17,481 nucleotides of DNA from an uncultured Bacteroidales bacterium (GTDB taxonomy: Bacteria; Bacteroidota; Bacteroidia; Bacteroidales; P3). The DNA lies in the NCBI GenBank assembly GCA_937915785.1, contig CALGGY010000142.1, positions 1 through 17,481 on the forward strand. Reading direction: 5' to 3'. Shown one piece after another: positions 1 to 8,719 of the stretch (positions are counted from its first letter, which is position 1; each line of letters starts with the position of its first letter). Position numbers and translations under genes: made by a program. The notes under the pieces are model-generated. The model worked only from the letters and a program-made list of their open reading frames with translations, did not search any database and was not told the origin of the DNA.

Positions 1-83
1 CGTGGCACCTCGGCGGCAAGACCATTGCCGACAATTGCCAGATGCTCTGCCGCGACTGCAACAGGCGGAAGAGCGGGAAATAA
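1..83 (+). CDS. HNH endonuclease, C-terminal end only (gene starts before the window)
   Basis: In the frame whose codons begin at base 3, the sequence reads as the last 26 residues of a protein and stops at TAA 81-83. It shows W-H followed by Gly-Gly, an Asn, and then L-C-x-x-C-N-x-x-K. This His / Gly-Gly / Asn / Cys-x-x-Cys spacing is the second half of an HNH nuclease fold: the His and Asn belong to the metal-binding active site and the Cys pair to a structural zinc knuckle. The N-terminal part lies outside the window, so the type of HNH protein (restriction, homing or repair-like) cannot be told. A strong terminator follows 4 bases after the stop, so this is the last gene of its transcript. 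The call rests on a short motif only. Confidence 0.6.
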   Translation, partial: WHLGGKTIADNCQMLCRDCNRRKSGK

Positions 84-87
84 ACCC

Positions 88-120
88 AATAGACGTTTCA
101 CCGAAACGTCTATTTTTTTT
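88..120 (+). terminator. Rho-independent terminator after the HNH gene
   Basis: Perfect 12-bp stem (AATAGACGTTTC at 88-99 pairs with 103-114), loop ACC, then an unbroken T tract to 120. It begins 4 bases after the HNH stop codon. Confidence 0.9.
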
Positions 121-190
121 GTTTTAACGTTTGTATCTGTGACATTTGAAAAATCATTTGAAAAATTCCCAAACTATCAGAAAAAAAATG

Positions 191-198
191 TAAATTTG
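191..198 (+). promoter_or_regulatory. Probable Bacteroidota -7 element for gcvP
   Basis: TAAATTTG fits the TAnnTTTG consensus and lies 48 bases before the gcvP start codon, downstream of the terminator of the previous gene. No TTTG is found at the usual 19-21 base distance upstream (the nearest, at 157-160, is 30 bases away), so the assignment is tentative. Confidence 0.45.
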
Positions 199-246
199 CA
201 ACACCGAAAAAAAATAAGTTTATAAACATAAACAAAAAGTAAAATA

Positions 247-3099
247 ATGATTACCAATAATTTCACACCTCGTCACAATGGCGTTTCCAAGTCGGCTGAC
301 GAGCAGAAAATGCTCCAGACCATAGGCGTACAGTCCATGGACGAGCTTATCGACAAAACCGTTCCGGCGGCCATCCGCCTGCCCAAACCGCTCAACCTGC
401 CCGAGGGCATGAACGAATACGAGTTCCTCAACCACGTGAAGGCGCTGGCATCGAAAAACAAAATCTACAAGACCTACATCGGCATGGGCTACTACAACAC
501 CATAACCCCCGCCGTAATAATGCGCAACATTTTCGAAAACCCGGGCTGGTACACCGCCTACACTCCTTACCAGACCGAGATTTCGCAAGGCCGGTTGGAA
601 GCCCTTATGACTTTCCAGACCATGGTTGCCGACATGACCAAGATGCCCCTTGCCAACGCCTCGCTCCTCGACGAAGCCACCGCCGGCGGCGAATGCATGC
701 TCATGTTCTACAACTCGCGCTCGCGCCAGGCCGTTAAGGACAACGTATGCAAAATATTCGTTGCCGACGACGTTTTCCCTCAAACCATCGACGTTATACG
801 CACCAATGCCGCTCCACGCGGTATCGAGGTGGTGGTAGGCAAAGCTTCTGAAATTCAGCTTGATGCCACTTTCTTCGGCGCCATACTGCAATATCCCAAC
901 CAATGGGGCGAAATAACCGACTACACCCAGTTCATTGCCGACGCCAAGGCCAAAGGCATTTTCGTGGGCATGTCCGCCGACCTTATGGCTCTGGCACTGC
1001 TCAAGGCTCCTGGCGAGCTGGGCGCCGACTGCGTTTTCGGAACCACACAGCGTTTCGGTATCCCCATGGGCTTCGGCGGTCCCTCCGCAGCCTATTTCGC
1101 CTGCACCGAGGCCTTCAAACGCGCCTTCCCCGGACGTATCATCGGCTGGACCATCGACGCCAAAGGCAACAAAGCCCTGCGTATGGCCTTGGGCATGCGC
1201 GAACAGCATATCAAACGCGAAAAAGCCACTTCCAACATCTGCACCTCGCAGGCTCTGGTGGCCATAATGGCTGGTTTCTACGCCGCTTGGCACGGACACG
1301 ACGGCATCCTGGCTATTGCCAACAACATCCACAAAATGACCAAAAAACTGGCCTCGGAACTGGAGAAATACGGATACAAACAGCACAACCGCTATTTCTT
1401 CGACACCTTGGCAGTGCAATGCCCCGTCAAGACCGATGTGGTGCGCAAAGTGGCTATCGAGCACAAAATCAATTTCCGCTACATCTGCGAAGAATGCATC
1501 GGCATAAGCCTCGACGAAACCACCTCCAAGGCAGACATTCAGGCCATTGTTGACGTGCTGGCCGAAGCCGCCGGCAAAAAAGCCGAAACCATACTTTGCG
1601 GTGGCGCCGCCTGCGGATGCAACGACGACAAAATCCCCGCTTCGCTGAAACGCACATCGTCGTTCCTCGACCACCCTGTGTTCAACACCTACCACAGCGA
1701 AACGGAGATGATGCGCTATATGAAAAAACTTGAGGTTAAGGACCTCTCGCTCAACCGCGCCATGATCCCGCTGGGCTCCTGCACCATGAAACTCAACGCC
1801 GCAGCCGAGATGATGCCCCTTAACTGGCCCGAATTCACACAAATTCACCCATTTGTTCCCGCCGACCAAGCCGAGGGCTACCTCGAAATGATCGACGATA
1901 TGAACCGCATACTTTGCGAGATTACAGGCTTCGCAGGCATCTCGTTCCAGCCCAACTCGGGCGCCGCCGGCGAATATTCCGGACTTACCGTTATCCGCAA
2001 CTACCACATCGCCAACGGCCAGGGCAACCGCAACGTATGTCTGATTCCCGCTTCGGCACACGGCACCAACCCCGCCTCGTCGGCAAAAGCCGGATTCAAC
2101 GTGGTTGTGGTTAAATCCACCGAAGACGGCGAAATCGATGTCGCCGACCTCAAGGCCAAAGCTGAGGAAAACCGCGACAACCTCGCTTGCCTCATGGTTA
2201 CCTACCCCTCCACCCACGGAGTTTTCGAAGAGGCCATCCTCGACATCATCAAGATAGTTCACGACAACGGCGGTTTGGTTTATATGGACGGCGCCAACAT
2301 GAACGCTCAGGTGGGACTCACCTCGCCGGGATTTATGGGTGCCGACGTTTGCCACCTCAACCTCCACAAAACCTTTGGCATGCCTCACGGCGGCGGCGGT
2401 CCCGGAGTAGGTCCCATCGGCGTTTCGGCAAAATTGCTCGACTTCCTGCCACGCCACTCGCAGGTGAAAGTGGGCGGCGAAAAAGGCAACGCCATGTCGG
2501 CCTCGCCCTACGGCAGCGCCATGCTCCTGCCCATCACCTACGGCTACCTTAAGATGCTGGGCGGCAACGGTCTCACCGAAGCCACCCGTCACGCCATACT
2601 CAACGCCAACTACATCAAAGCACGTCTGGCCAAGTACTACAAGATACTGTACACCGGCAAGCAGGGCATGTGCGCCCACGAGATGATTGTGGATTTCAAC
2701 GAGTTCAGCCTTAAAGTTTCTGTTGGCGACGTGGCCAAACGTCTGATGGACTACGGTTTCCACGCTCCCACTGTGGCGTTCCCCGTGCACAACACCCTTA
2801 TGGTGGAACCCACCGAGAGCGAGCCGCTGAGCGAACTCGACCGCCTGTGCGACGCTTTCATCGCCATCCGCGAGGAAATCCGCGACATTATGGACGGCAA
2901 GGTTGACGAAAAGAACAACCCCATCTACAACGCCCCGCACACTATGCAGGTGGTTTGCGCCAGCGAGTGGAACCTGCCATACAGCCGCGAAAAAGCGGCA
3001 TTCCCGCAGCCCCACGACGACAAATACTGGCCCACCATCAGCAAGATAGACGACGCCTACGGCGACCGCAACCTGCAGCCCGTTTGGCCGATGGAATAA
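247..3099 (+). CDS. gcvP: Glycine dehydrogenase (aminomethyl-transferring), glycine cleavage P-protein
   Basis: 950 residues, the usual length for single-chain (fused P1+P2) P-proteins. The enzyme is cytosolic and PLP-dependent: it decarboxylates glycine and passes the aminomethyl group to the lipoyl arm of GcvH, the first step of the glycine cleavage system feeding 5,10-methylene-THF. The PLP lysine sits in the motif LNLHKTFGMPHGGGGPG, at about Lys708, followed by the family's glycine-rich loop. Other family stretches are visible, including MIPLGSCTMKLNAAAEM at the start of the second half and PASAHGTNPASS. The ATG at 247 is preceded by an A-rich stretch without a clear Shine-Dalgarno, as is normal for the phylum. 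gcvT and gcvH are not adjacent. The gene is bounded by terminators on both sides, so it is monocistronic. Confidence 0.97.
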   Translation: MITNNFTPRHNGVSKSADEQKMLQTIGVQSMDELIDKTVPAAIRLPKPLNLPEGMNEYEFLNHVKALASKNKIYKTYIGMGYYNTITPAVIMRNIFENPGWYTAYTPYQTEISQGRLEALMTFQTMVADMTKMPLANASLLDEATAGGECMLMFYNSRSRQAVKDNVCKIFVADDVFPQTIDVIRTNAAPRGIEVVVGKASEIQLDATFFGAILQYPNQWGEITDYTQFIADAKAKGIFVGMSADLMALALLKAPGELGADCVFGTTQRFGIPMGFGGPSAAYFACTEAFKRAFPGRIIGWTIDAKGNKALRMALGMREQHIKREKATSNICTSQALVAIMAGFYAAWHGHDGILAIANNIHKMTKKLASELEKYGYKQHNRYFFDTLAVQCPVKTDVVRKVAIEHKINFRYICEECIGISLDETTSKADIQAIVDVLAEAAGKKAETILCGGAACGCNDDKIPASLKRTSSFLDHPVFNTYHSETEMMRYMKKLEVKDLSLNRAMIPLGSCTMKLNAAAEMMPLNWPEFTQIHPFVPADQAEGYLEMIDDMNRILCEITGFAGISFQPNSGAAGEYSGLTVIRNYHIANGQGNRNVCLIPASAHGTNPASSAKAGFNVVVVKSTEDGEIDVADLKAKAEENRDNLACLMVTYPSTHGVFEEAILDIIKIVHDNGGLVYMDGANMNAQVGLTSPGFMGADVCHLNLHKTFGMPHGGGGPGVGPIGVSAKLLDFLPRHSQVKVGGEKGNAMSASPYGSAMLLPITYGYLKMLGGNGLTEATRHAILNANYIKARLAKYYKILYTGKQGMCAHEMIVDFNEFSLKVSVGDVAKRLMDYGFHAPTVAFPVHNTLMVEPTESEPLSELDRLCDAFIAIREEIRDIMDGKVDEKNNPIYNAPHTMQVVCASEWNLPYSREKAAFPQPHDDKYWPTISKIDDAYGDRNLQPVWPME

Positions 3100-3124
3100 T
3101 GCGATTTTACATGATTGATGCTCA

Positions 3125-3163
3125 ACCAGCCGTTGCGATAATCGCAACGGCTGGTGTTTTTTT
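3125..3163 (+). terminator. Rho-independent terminator after gcvP
   Basis: A 13-bp perfect stem (ACCAGCCGTTGCG at 3125-3137 pairs with 3143-3155; the A-T pairs can extend it to 15), a short AT-rich loop, then G and seven T. It lies 26 bases after the gcvP stop. Confidence 0.93.
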
Positions 3164-3261
3164 GTAATCCACACAATTTTTCGGGGCAATGTGCGTTAAA
3201 CACTATCAGTCGCTGATGTGTGGCTGTTTTTTTTACTAAACAAAAAAGGTTTCACGCATAT

Positions 3262-5550
3262 ATGGAATCGTTGCCTCCTCTGTTTTCCGACCTCGCCCTT
3301 ATCCTTGTAACGGCGGGTGTTACAACAATTATATTCAAATGGCTTAAACAGCCGGTGGTGCTTGGCTACATTGTGGCCGGGTTCATCATAGGGCCGGCAT
3401 TCAACCTGTTCCCCGGCATCACCGACAAGGCCGACATCGACGTGTGGGGCAAGATAGGCGTTGTGTTCCTGCTCTTTGCTCTGGGCTTGGAGTTCAGTTT
3501 CAAGCGGCTGAAACAGCTTGGCGCCACTGGTGCCATCACCGCCATCACCGAGTTGGTGATAATGTTCACCGTGGGGTTCACCATAGGTAAGATAATAGGT
3601 TGGCAGGACATGAACTGCATTTTCCTCGGCTGCATGCTCTCCATCTCGTCCACCACCATCATCATCAAGGCTTTCGACGATTTGAACATGAAACGCCACA
3701 AGTTCACCAACGTGGTGCTTGGGGTGCTTGTGGTGGAGGATCTTGTGGCAGTGCTGCTCCTGGTGGTGCTCTCCACACTCTCCGTCAGCAAGTCGTTCAA
3801 CGGTGGCGAGCTGGCGCTGAGCCTGCTAAAGCTCGGTTTCTTCCTTATTATATGGTTTATTGTAGGCATATACCTGATACCCACCTTTCTGCAAAAGTCG
3901 CGCAAGCTTATGAGCGAAGAAACACTGCTGGTATTTGCCATCGGGTTGTGCTTTGGCATGGTGTACATGGCCACCCAAGCAGGTTTCTCCGAGTCGTTGG
4001 GCGCGTTTATGATGGGCTCCATACTTGCCGAAACCATCGAGGCGGACAAGATACACACCCTCGTAAGTCCGTTGAAAAATCTTTTCGGAGCCATTTTCTT
4101 CGTAACTGTGGGCATGCTCATAGACCCGCAGGTGATAGTGCAGTACTGGCTGCCCATCGTTGTCATCACCCTTGCGGTGATGTTCGTCAAGAGTTTCAGC
4201 GCCACGCTGGGGGTGCTTATATCCGGCCAAGACCTGAAAACCTCCATGCAGGCAGGCTTCTGCTTTTCGCAGATAGGCGAATTTTCGTTCATCATTGCCA
4301 CGTTGGGATTGAGTTTCAAGGTTATAGACCCGTTCATGTATCCCATCATAGTGTCGGTGTCCATCATCACCACCTTTTTTACCCCGTTTTTCATGAAACT
4401 CTCCGTCCCGGTGTACAACAAACTGTATCCGCGCATTCCCGAAAAGGTGAAGGTGGCTCTGAACCGCTACAACTCAGGCTCTAAGGCGGTGGAGCAGGAG
4501 AACAACGTGCGCAGCTACGTTAAATCGCAGATTTTTGCGCTGTTGATATATGGCTCCATACTCACCGCCGTGCTACTGTTGTCCAATATCTTGTTCAAAC
4601 CGTTTATTACCAGCAAGATAGAAGGATTTTGGGGCGGCGTTGTGGGGGCGTTGGTAACCCTTGCGGTGATGTCTCCGTTCATGCGGGCGCTTATCAGCAA
4701 AAAAAACAAGGGGTTCACCCTGTTCAAAAAACTGTTGCAGGAGCGTAAAATCAACTACGGTTTGTTAGTGTCGCTCTCGTTGTTGCGCTACATTGCAGCT
4801 CTTTTCTTCCTCGGCGCGGTGATGGTGTCGTATGTCAATCTGGCCACCGGCTACCTGCTTGTGCTTGTGTTTGCGGCACTTATGCTTATCCGCAACTCCA
4901 AAAGCATACTGCACTTCTACCAGCAGATAGAGTCGCGGTTTATGCACAACCTCAACGTGCGGCAGGAGGAGAAAAAGAAAAACTCCGCCGTGCTTATACC
5001 CGATCAACAGGCCAAAAATTTCTATCTCGAACAGATGCTTATAAGCAGCGACTCCGAATTTGTTGGCAAAACCCTTCTGGAACTGCAGCTGCGCGAAAGG
5101 TACGAGATAAACATAGTGTCCATAGTGCGGGGGTCCACAGTGATAAACCTGCCCAGCCGCAACACCGTGCTGTACCCCGCCGACAAAATTACTATCGTGG
5201 GTAGCGATGAACATGTAACACAAATGAAAACCCTTGTGGAAAAGGACGAGGATCTTATCAAACACAAGGAAAACCATCCGCAGATGGACCTCTACTCCCT
5301 ACATATCACCCCCGACCACCCGTTCTGCAACAAATCCATCAACGACAGCAAGATACGTGTCAAATATCAGGCACTTGTGATAGCCATAGAACGCAACGAT
5401 GAGCATCTGATGAATCCCGAATCGGCCGAAATGCTCCTGCCCGACGACGTGATATGGTTCGTGTGCGAACAGTCGCAGCTGAAAGCCATTATGGACATTA
5501 CTCCATCAGCACAAGAACCCGACCAAGAGAATAAACAAGATGTTGGTTGA
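3262..5550 (+). CDS. CPA2-family cation/proton antiporter with two C-terminal RCK_C (TrkA-C) domains
   Basis: 762 residues from the ATG at 3262. The frame is open 14 codons further up to a GTG at 3220, but that start gives an unlikely charged leader; from 3262 the protein starts directly before the first membrane helix. Residues about 8-385 form the Na+/H+ exchanger core of Kef/GerN-type transporters: GYIVAGFIIGP after helix 1, FALGLEFSFKRL, the SISSTTIIIKAFDD stretch, and VVEDLVAVLLL with the acidic residue in the ion-binding helix. About 418-543 adds four or so extra hydrophobic helices not found in KefB/C. Two RCK_C-like regulatory domains follow (about 586-658 and 677-750), while an NAD-binding RCK_N domain is not visible. 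It probably exchanges K+ or Na+ for H+ in the inner membrane under cytosolic ligand control. Ion specificity cannot be told from sequence. Confidence 0.88.
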   Translation: MESLPPLFSDLALILVTAGVTTIIFKWLKQPVVLGYIVAGFIIGPAFNLFPGITDKADIDVWGKIGVVFLLFALGLEFSFKRLKQLGATGAITAITELVIMFTVGFTIGKIIGWQDMNCIFLGCMLSISSTTIIIKAFDDLNMKRHKFTNVVLGVLVVEDLVAVLLLVVLSTLSVSKSFNGGELALSLLKLGFFLIIWFIVGIYLIPTFLQKSRKLMSEETLLVFAIGLCFGMVYMATQAGFSESLGAFMMGSILAETIEADKIHTLVSPLKNLFGAIFFVTVGMLIDPQVIVQYWLPIVVITLAVMFVKSFSATLGVLISGQDLKTSMQAGFCFSQIGEFSFIIATLGLSFKVIDPFMYPIIVSVSIITTFFTPFFMKLSVPVYNKLYPRIPEKVKVALNRYNSGSKAVEQENNVRSYVKSQIFALLIYGSILTAVLLLSNILFKPFITSKIEGFWGGVVGALVTLAVMSPFMRALISKKNKGFTLFKKLLQERKINYGLLVSLSLLRYIAALFFLGAVMVSYVNLATGYLLVLVFAALMLIRNSKSILHFYQQIESRFMHNLNVRQEEKKKNSAVLIPDQQAKNFYLEQMLISSDSEFVGKTLLELQLRERYEINIVSIVRGSTVINLPSRNTVLYPADKITIVGSDEHVTQMKTLVEKDEDLIKHKENHPQMDLYSLHITPDHPFCNKSINDSKIRVKYQALVIAIERNDEHLMNPESAEMLLPDDVIWFVCEQSQLKAIMDITPSAQEPDQENKQDVG

Positions 5551-5616
5551 TAATGCGCTGATTGTATGAGTGTTATTTATGTTAGGTGACAAAAAAAAAG
5601 GCAAACTGATAAAAAG

Positions 5617-5649
5617 TTGCGAAAAATCTGAAAAAAATCAGTATCTTTG
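5617..5649 (+). promoter_or_regulatory. Promoter of buk
   Basis: The -7 element TATCTTTG at 5642-5649 matches TAnnTTTG exactly; a TTG at 5617-5619 lies 22 bases upstream as a plausible -33 element. Transcription would start near 5656, leaving a leader of about 33 bases before the ATG at 5689. Confidence 0.75.
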
Positions 5650-5688
5650 CAAAACAGCAATAACAGGAAAAATAATACAAAAATAAAT

Positions 5689-6783
5689 ATGTCAGAAAAG
5701 AAATTTACTTTAGTAATCAACCCTGGAGCTACTTCAACCAAGGCTTCAATCTATGAAGGCGAAACCGAAGTCTTCACCGAAAACATCAAGCATCCGATAG
5801 AAGAAATACAGAATTTCAAGGAAGTCGCGGATCAGTTTGACTACCGCAAACAGACTGTCCTGGACATGTTGCAGAAACATAGCGTTTCCCCGTCGGAAAT
5901 TGCCATCGTTGTGGGTCGCGGCGGCCTCACCCGTCCCTGCGAATCGGGTATCTACCGTGTAAACGACGTTATGAAACAAGAGTGCCACGAAGGTGTTCAG
6001 GGCAAACACGCCTGCAACCTCGGCGCCCTCATCGCCGACAGCATAGCCAAAGAGATCGGCTTGGGCGACGCCTACATCGCCGACCCCGGCATCGTTGACG
6101 AACGTCTCGACCACGCCCGTATCACCGGACACCCAGTTTTCGACATGGACCCCCACCGCGAAGGTGTTATCTGGCACTGCCTGAACCAAAAAATGACCGC
6201 CAAACTCTACGCCCGCGAACAGGGCAAACGCTATGAGGACATGAACCTCATCATAGCTCACCTCGGCGGCGGCGTTTCCGTAGGCATACACAACCATGGA
6301 CGTGTGGTGGAAGTGAACCGCGCCCTCTGCGGCCTCGGCGCTTTCTCGCCCACACGCGCGGGCTCCATCAACGCAAGCAAGCTTATCGATGTGTGCTTCA
6401 GCGGCAAATACTCCAAAGATGATATTAAGAAAATGATCACCGCCGAAGGCGGATTCGTGGCCTACCTCGGCACCAACGACGCCTACGAGGTGGAGAAAAA
6501 AGCCCTCGCCGGCGACCCCAAATGCAAACTCCTAGTGGATGCTTTCTGCTATCAGGTGTCGCTCGAAATCAGCCGCCTGGCAGCCGTGGTGAACGGCAAA
6601 GTGGACGCCATACTCCTCACTGGCGGCATAGCCTACAGCAAACCTTGGATGGCCCAGATTCAGGAAAAAGTGGAATGGATAGCCCCCGTTAAGGTTTATA
6701 AAGGCGAAAACGAAATGCTCGCCCTCGCCATCTGCGGCAAGGAAGTGCTCGACGGAGTGGCCCAAATAAAAGAATTTGTATAA
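5689..6783 (+). CDS. buk: Butyrate kinase
   Basis: 364 residues, ASKHA (acetokinase) superfamily. The cytosolic enzyme converts butyryl phosphate + ADP to butyrate + ATP, the last step of the phosphotransbutyrylase route; some members prefer branched or other short acyl phosphates. Visible motifs are the N-terminal phosphate-binding strand VINPGATSTKASIYE, GRGGLTRPCESGIYRVN, the buk-typical IADPGIVDERLDHARITGHP, the second phosphate motif AHLGGGVSVGIHNHGRVVEV, and the adenosine loop LTGGIAYS near the C-terminus. The ATG at 5689 is chosen because the in-frame TTG at 5647 lies inside the promoter's -7 element. The usual partner gene ptb is not next door: upstream is an antiporter and downstream a prolyl isomerase. 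The gene has its own promoter and terminator. Confidence 0.95.
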   Translation: MSEKKFTLVINPGATSTKASIYEGETEVFTENIKHPIEEIQNFKEVADQFDYRKQTVLDMLQKHSVSPSEIAIVVGRGGLTRPCESGIYRVNDVMKQECHEGVQGKHACNLGALIADSIAKEIGLGDAYIADPGIVDERLDHARITGHPVFDMDPHREGVIWHCLNQKMTAKLYAREQGKRYEDMNLIIAHLGGGVSVGIHNHGRVVEVNRALCGLGAFSPTRAGSINASKLIDVCFSGKYSKDDIKKMITAEGGFVAYLGTNDAYEVEKKALAGDPKCKLLVDAFCYQVSLEISRLAAVVNGKVDAILLTGGIAYSKPWMAQIQEKVEWIAPVKVYKGENEMLALAICGKEVLDGVAQIKEFV

Positions 6784-6802
6784 TTCGTTGACTGATAATA
6801 GT

Positions 6803-6830
6803 GCCCTATCTATCAACGATAGGGCTTTTT
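6803..6830 (+). terminator. Rho-independent terminator after buk
   Basis: An 8-bp perfect stem GCCCTATC (6803-6810) / GATAGGGC (6818-6825) with a 7-base loop and five T. It lies 20 bases after the buk stop and 24 bases before the next start codon. Confidence 0.85.
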
Positions 6831-6853
6831 GATACATTATTATCTACCGAAAA

Positions 6854-7579
6854 ATGAAAAAGTTAGCACTTATTCTCGCCCTCGCATTGCCTCTGGTGAT
6901 GACGGCTCAGCAAAAAGATGAACAGGAAAAGGCCCCGCAAAAAACCTACAAACCCTCGGCCAAGCTGAAAACCCTGCAAGACTCAGTGTCGTATGCCGTT
7001 GGATTGGACGTGTACCAAAACCTTAAACAAAATATGGGCGATTTTGGCATCAATTTCGACATTTTTGTAAAGGCCATAGGCGACGCGCAGAAAGAAAAAC
7101 CAGGCTACACCACCGAACAGATGCAGCAGGTGTTCCAAGCGTATCAGGCCGAACAGCAGCGCTTGTACAACATCAAAGTGGAGAAAAACCTTGCCGAAGG
7201 TCGTAAGTTCCTCGAAGAGAACAAAAACAACAAATCGGTGATTGTTACCGAATCGGGACTGCAGTACAAAGTGATAAAGGAAGGCACGGGCAAAAAACCC
7301 GACATCAATTCCACAGTGAAATGCCACTACACCGGCACTTTGATTGACGGTACCAAGTTCGACAGCTCACACGACCGCAACCAGCCCATCACCATGCCGC
7401 TGAACCAGCTGATAAAAGGCTGGGGCGAAGGCCTGCAGCTGATGAAAGAGGGTGCCACATACATGTTCTACATCCCCAACGAATTGGCCTACGGACAACA
7501 ACAGGCTGGCATCATTCCTCCGGGAGCAGCCATTGTTTTCGAAGTGGAACTGCTCGAAGTAGTTGAAAATCAGAAGTGA
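6854..7579 (+). CDS. Exported FKBP-type peptidyl-prolyl cis-trans isomerase (FkpA/Mip type)
   Basis: 241 residues. Residues 1-18 are a Sec signal peptide (KK, hydrophobic core, cleavage near TAQQ); there is no lipobox Cys, so a soluble periplasmic protein is expected. About 36-125 matches the helical FKBP_N dimerisation region (DSVSYAVGLDVYQNLKQ and a long charged helix). About 136-236 is the FKBP catalytic domain with the pocket residues recognisable: Tyr159 in CHYTG, Phe169-Asp170 in KFDSS, Trp190 in LIKGWGEGL, Tyr213 in ELAYG, and the IPPGAAIVFEVELL ending. It catalyses proline isomerisation and probably acts as a folding helper for envelope proteins. It lies between the buk terminator and aroC. 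The 81-base gap to aroC holds no clear terminator, so read-through into aroC is possible. Confidence 0.94.
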   Translation: MKKLALILALALPLVMTAQQKDEQEKAPQKTYKPSAKLKTLQDSVSYAVGLDVYQNLKQNMGDFGINFDIFVKAIGDAQKEKPGYTTEQMQQVFQAYQAEQQRLYNIKVEKNLAEGRKFLEENKNNKSVIVTESGLQYKVIKEGTGKKPDINSTVKCHYTGTLIDGTKFDSSHDRNQPITMPLNQLIKGWGEGLQLMKEGATYMFYIPNELAYGQQQAGIIPPGAAIVFEVELLEVVENQK

Positions 7580-7660
7580 TTTGAATTGTTAAACGTGTTG
7601 TGAAGAAGTTCGGGCGGCCTGCATAGACTTGCTTGGACTTCTTTGGTTTTTAAACAAAAG

Positions 7661-8719
7661 ATGGGCAATACATTCGGCACACTGTTCAGACTTACCACCT
7701 TTGGCGAGTCGCACGGCAAGGCGGTTGGCGGCATTATCGACGGTTTCCCGGCCGGCTTTGAGGTGGATTTCCACGCCATCGACAGCGCACTTGCCCGCCG
7801 ACGTCCCACGCAGGAGTTTGAAACCCCGCGCCACGAACCCGACCACGTGCAGTTTCTTTCGGGACTGATGGACGGCCGCACACTGGGCACTCCCATCGCT
7901 TTTGTGGTTGAAAACCATCAGTATAACTCCGCCGACTACGATGCCCTGAAGGATGTTTTCCGTCCCTCGCACGCCGACTACACCTACCATGCAAAATACC
8001 ACATCCGCGACCACCGCGGCGGCGGACGCGCCTCGGCACGCGAAACAGTGGCACGGGTGGTGGCAGGTGCATTGGCAATGCAATTTCTTGAAAAACAGGG
8101 TGTAACGATAAATGCCTGCGTAACTCGCATTGGCAATGTGCAAGTGCCGGATACCGAACATCTCGACTTTGTCCAAGCCCAAGCTTCGCCACTGCGTTGT
8201 CCCGACAGCAATGCCGAGCGCCAGATGCGGCAGCTCATTGCCAAGACCAAAGCCAAAGGCGATACACTTGGCGGGGTGATGACCTGCGTGGTGAGCGGAT
8301 GCAAGGCCGGACTTGGCGAGCCACTGTTCGACAAACTCGGCGCCACCCTTGCCCACGCCATGATGAGCATACCCTCGGCACGAGGTTTCGAGATAGGCGA
8401 GGGGTTTGTCTCCGCAGTGATGACCGGCAGCGCCTATGCCGACCCATTCAACGCCGATTTTACCACGCAAACCAACCGCAGTGGCGGCATGCAGGGCGGC
8501 ATCTCCAACGGAATGGACATACGTTTTTCGGTGGCCTTCCACCCCGTGGTTACCACTGCCAAACCTTTGCAATGCGTTGATTCAGAAGGTAATATACTGG
8601 CGGTGGAACCCCGTGGCCGACACGATGTCTGCCATGTGCCGCGAACCGTGCCCATTGTACAAAGCATGGCGGCAATGGTTGTTTTGGACGCTTTTTTGTT
8701 GCAAAAAACTCAAAGTTAA
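7661..8719 (+). CDS. aroC: Chorismate synthase
   Basis: 352 residues, normal family length. It is the last step of the shikimate pathway: 5-enolpyruvylshikimate-3-phosphate to chorismate, using reduced FMN in the cytosol. The N-terminus is the classic MGNTFGTLFRLTTFGESHG with GESHG at residues 15-19; signature 2 (RDHRGGGRASARETVARV) is at about 115-133; SGGMQGGISNGMDIRF and the final CHVPRTVPIVQSMAAMV stretch are also family hallmarks. The ATG at 7661 is preferred over an in-frame TTG 6 codons upstream because MGNTFG is the conserved start. A weak -7-like TAGACTTG lies at 7624-7631. The stop codon is directly followed by the next ATG with no gap, so translation is probably coupled to the downstream lipoprotein gene. 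Confidence 0.97.
   Translation: MGNTFGTLFRLTTFGESHGKAVGGIIDGFPAGFEVDFHAIDSALARRRPTQEFETPRHEPDHVQFLSGLMDGRTLGTPIAFVVENHQYNSADYDALKDVFRPSHADYTYHAKYHIRDHRGGGRASARETVARVVAGALAMQFLEKQGVTINACVTRIGNVQVPDTEHLDFVQAQASPLRCPDSNAERQMRQLIAKTKAKGDTLGGVMTCVVSGCKAGLGEPLFDKLGATLAHAMMSIPSARGFEIGEGFVSAVMTGSAYADPFNADFTTQTNRSGGMQGGISNGMDIRFSVAFHPVVTTAKPLQCVDSEGNILAVEPRGRHDVCHVPRTVPIVQSMAAMVVLDAFLLQKTQS

Noticed and set aside
25..225. A 66-codon plus-strand frame across the HNH end and terminator
   Set aside because: It crosses a strong terminator and a promoter element and has no recognisable features.
220..3189. A 989-codon open frame on the minus strand covering all of gcvP
   Set aside because: It mirrors the codon pattern of gcvP, shows no domain, and is low in the motifs of real proteins. 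Long antisense frames are common opposite GC-rich, biased-codon genes.
3201..3236. Hairpin CAC-ATCAG/CTGAT-GTG followed after six bases by eight T, upstream of the antiporter
   Set aside because: The T run does not follow the stem directly and one base is bulged. A real terminator for gcvP already lies at 3125-3163. It could be an attenuator, but evidence is too thin.
3366..4436. A 356-codon minus-strand frame inside the antiporter gene
   Set aside because: It is rich in Met, Ser and Thr as expected from antisense of hydrophobic codons, and lies fully inside a well-supported gene.
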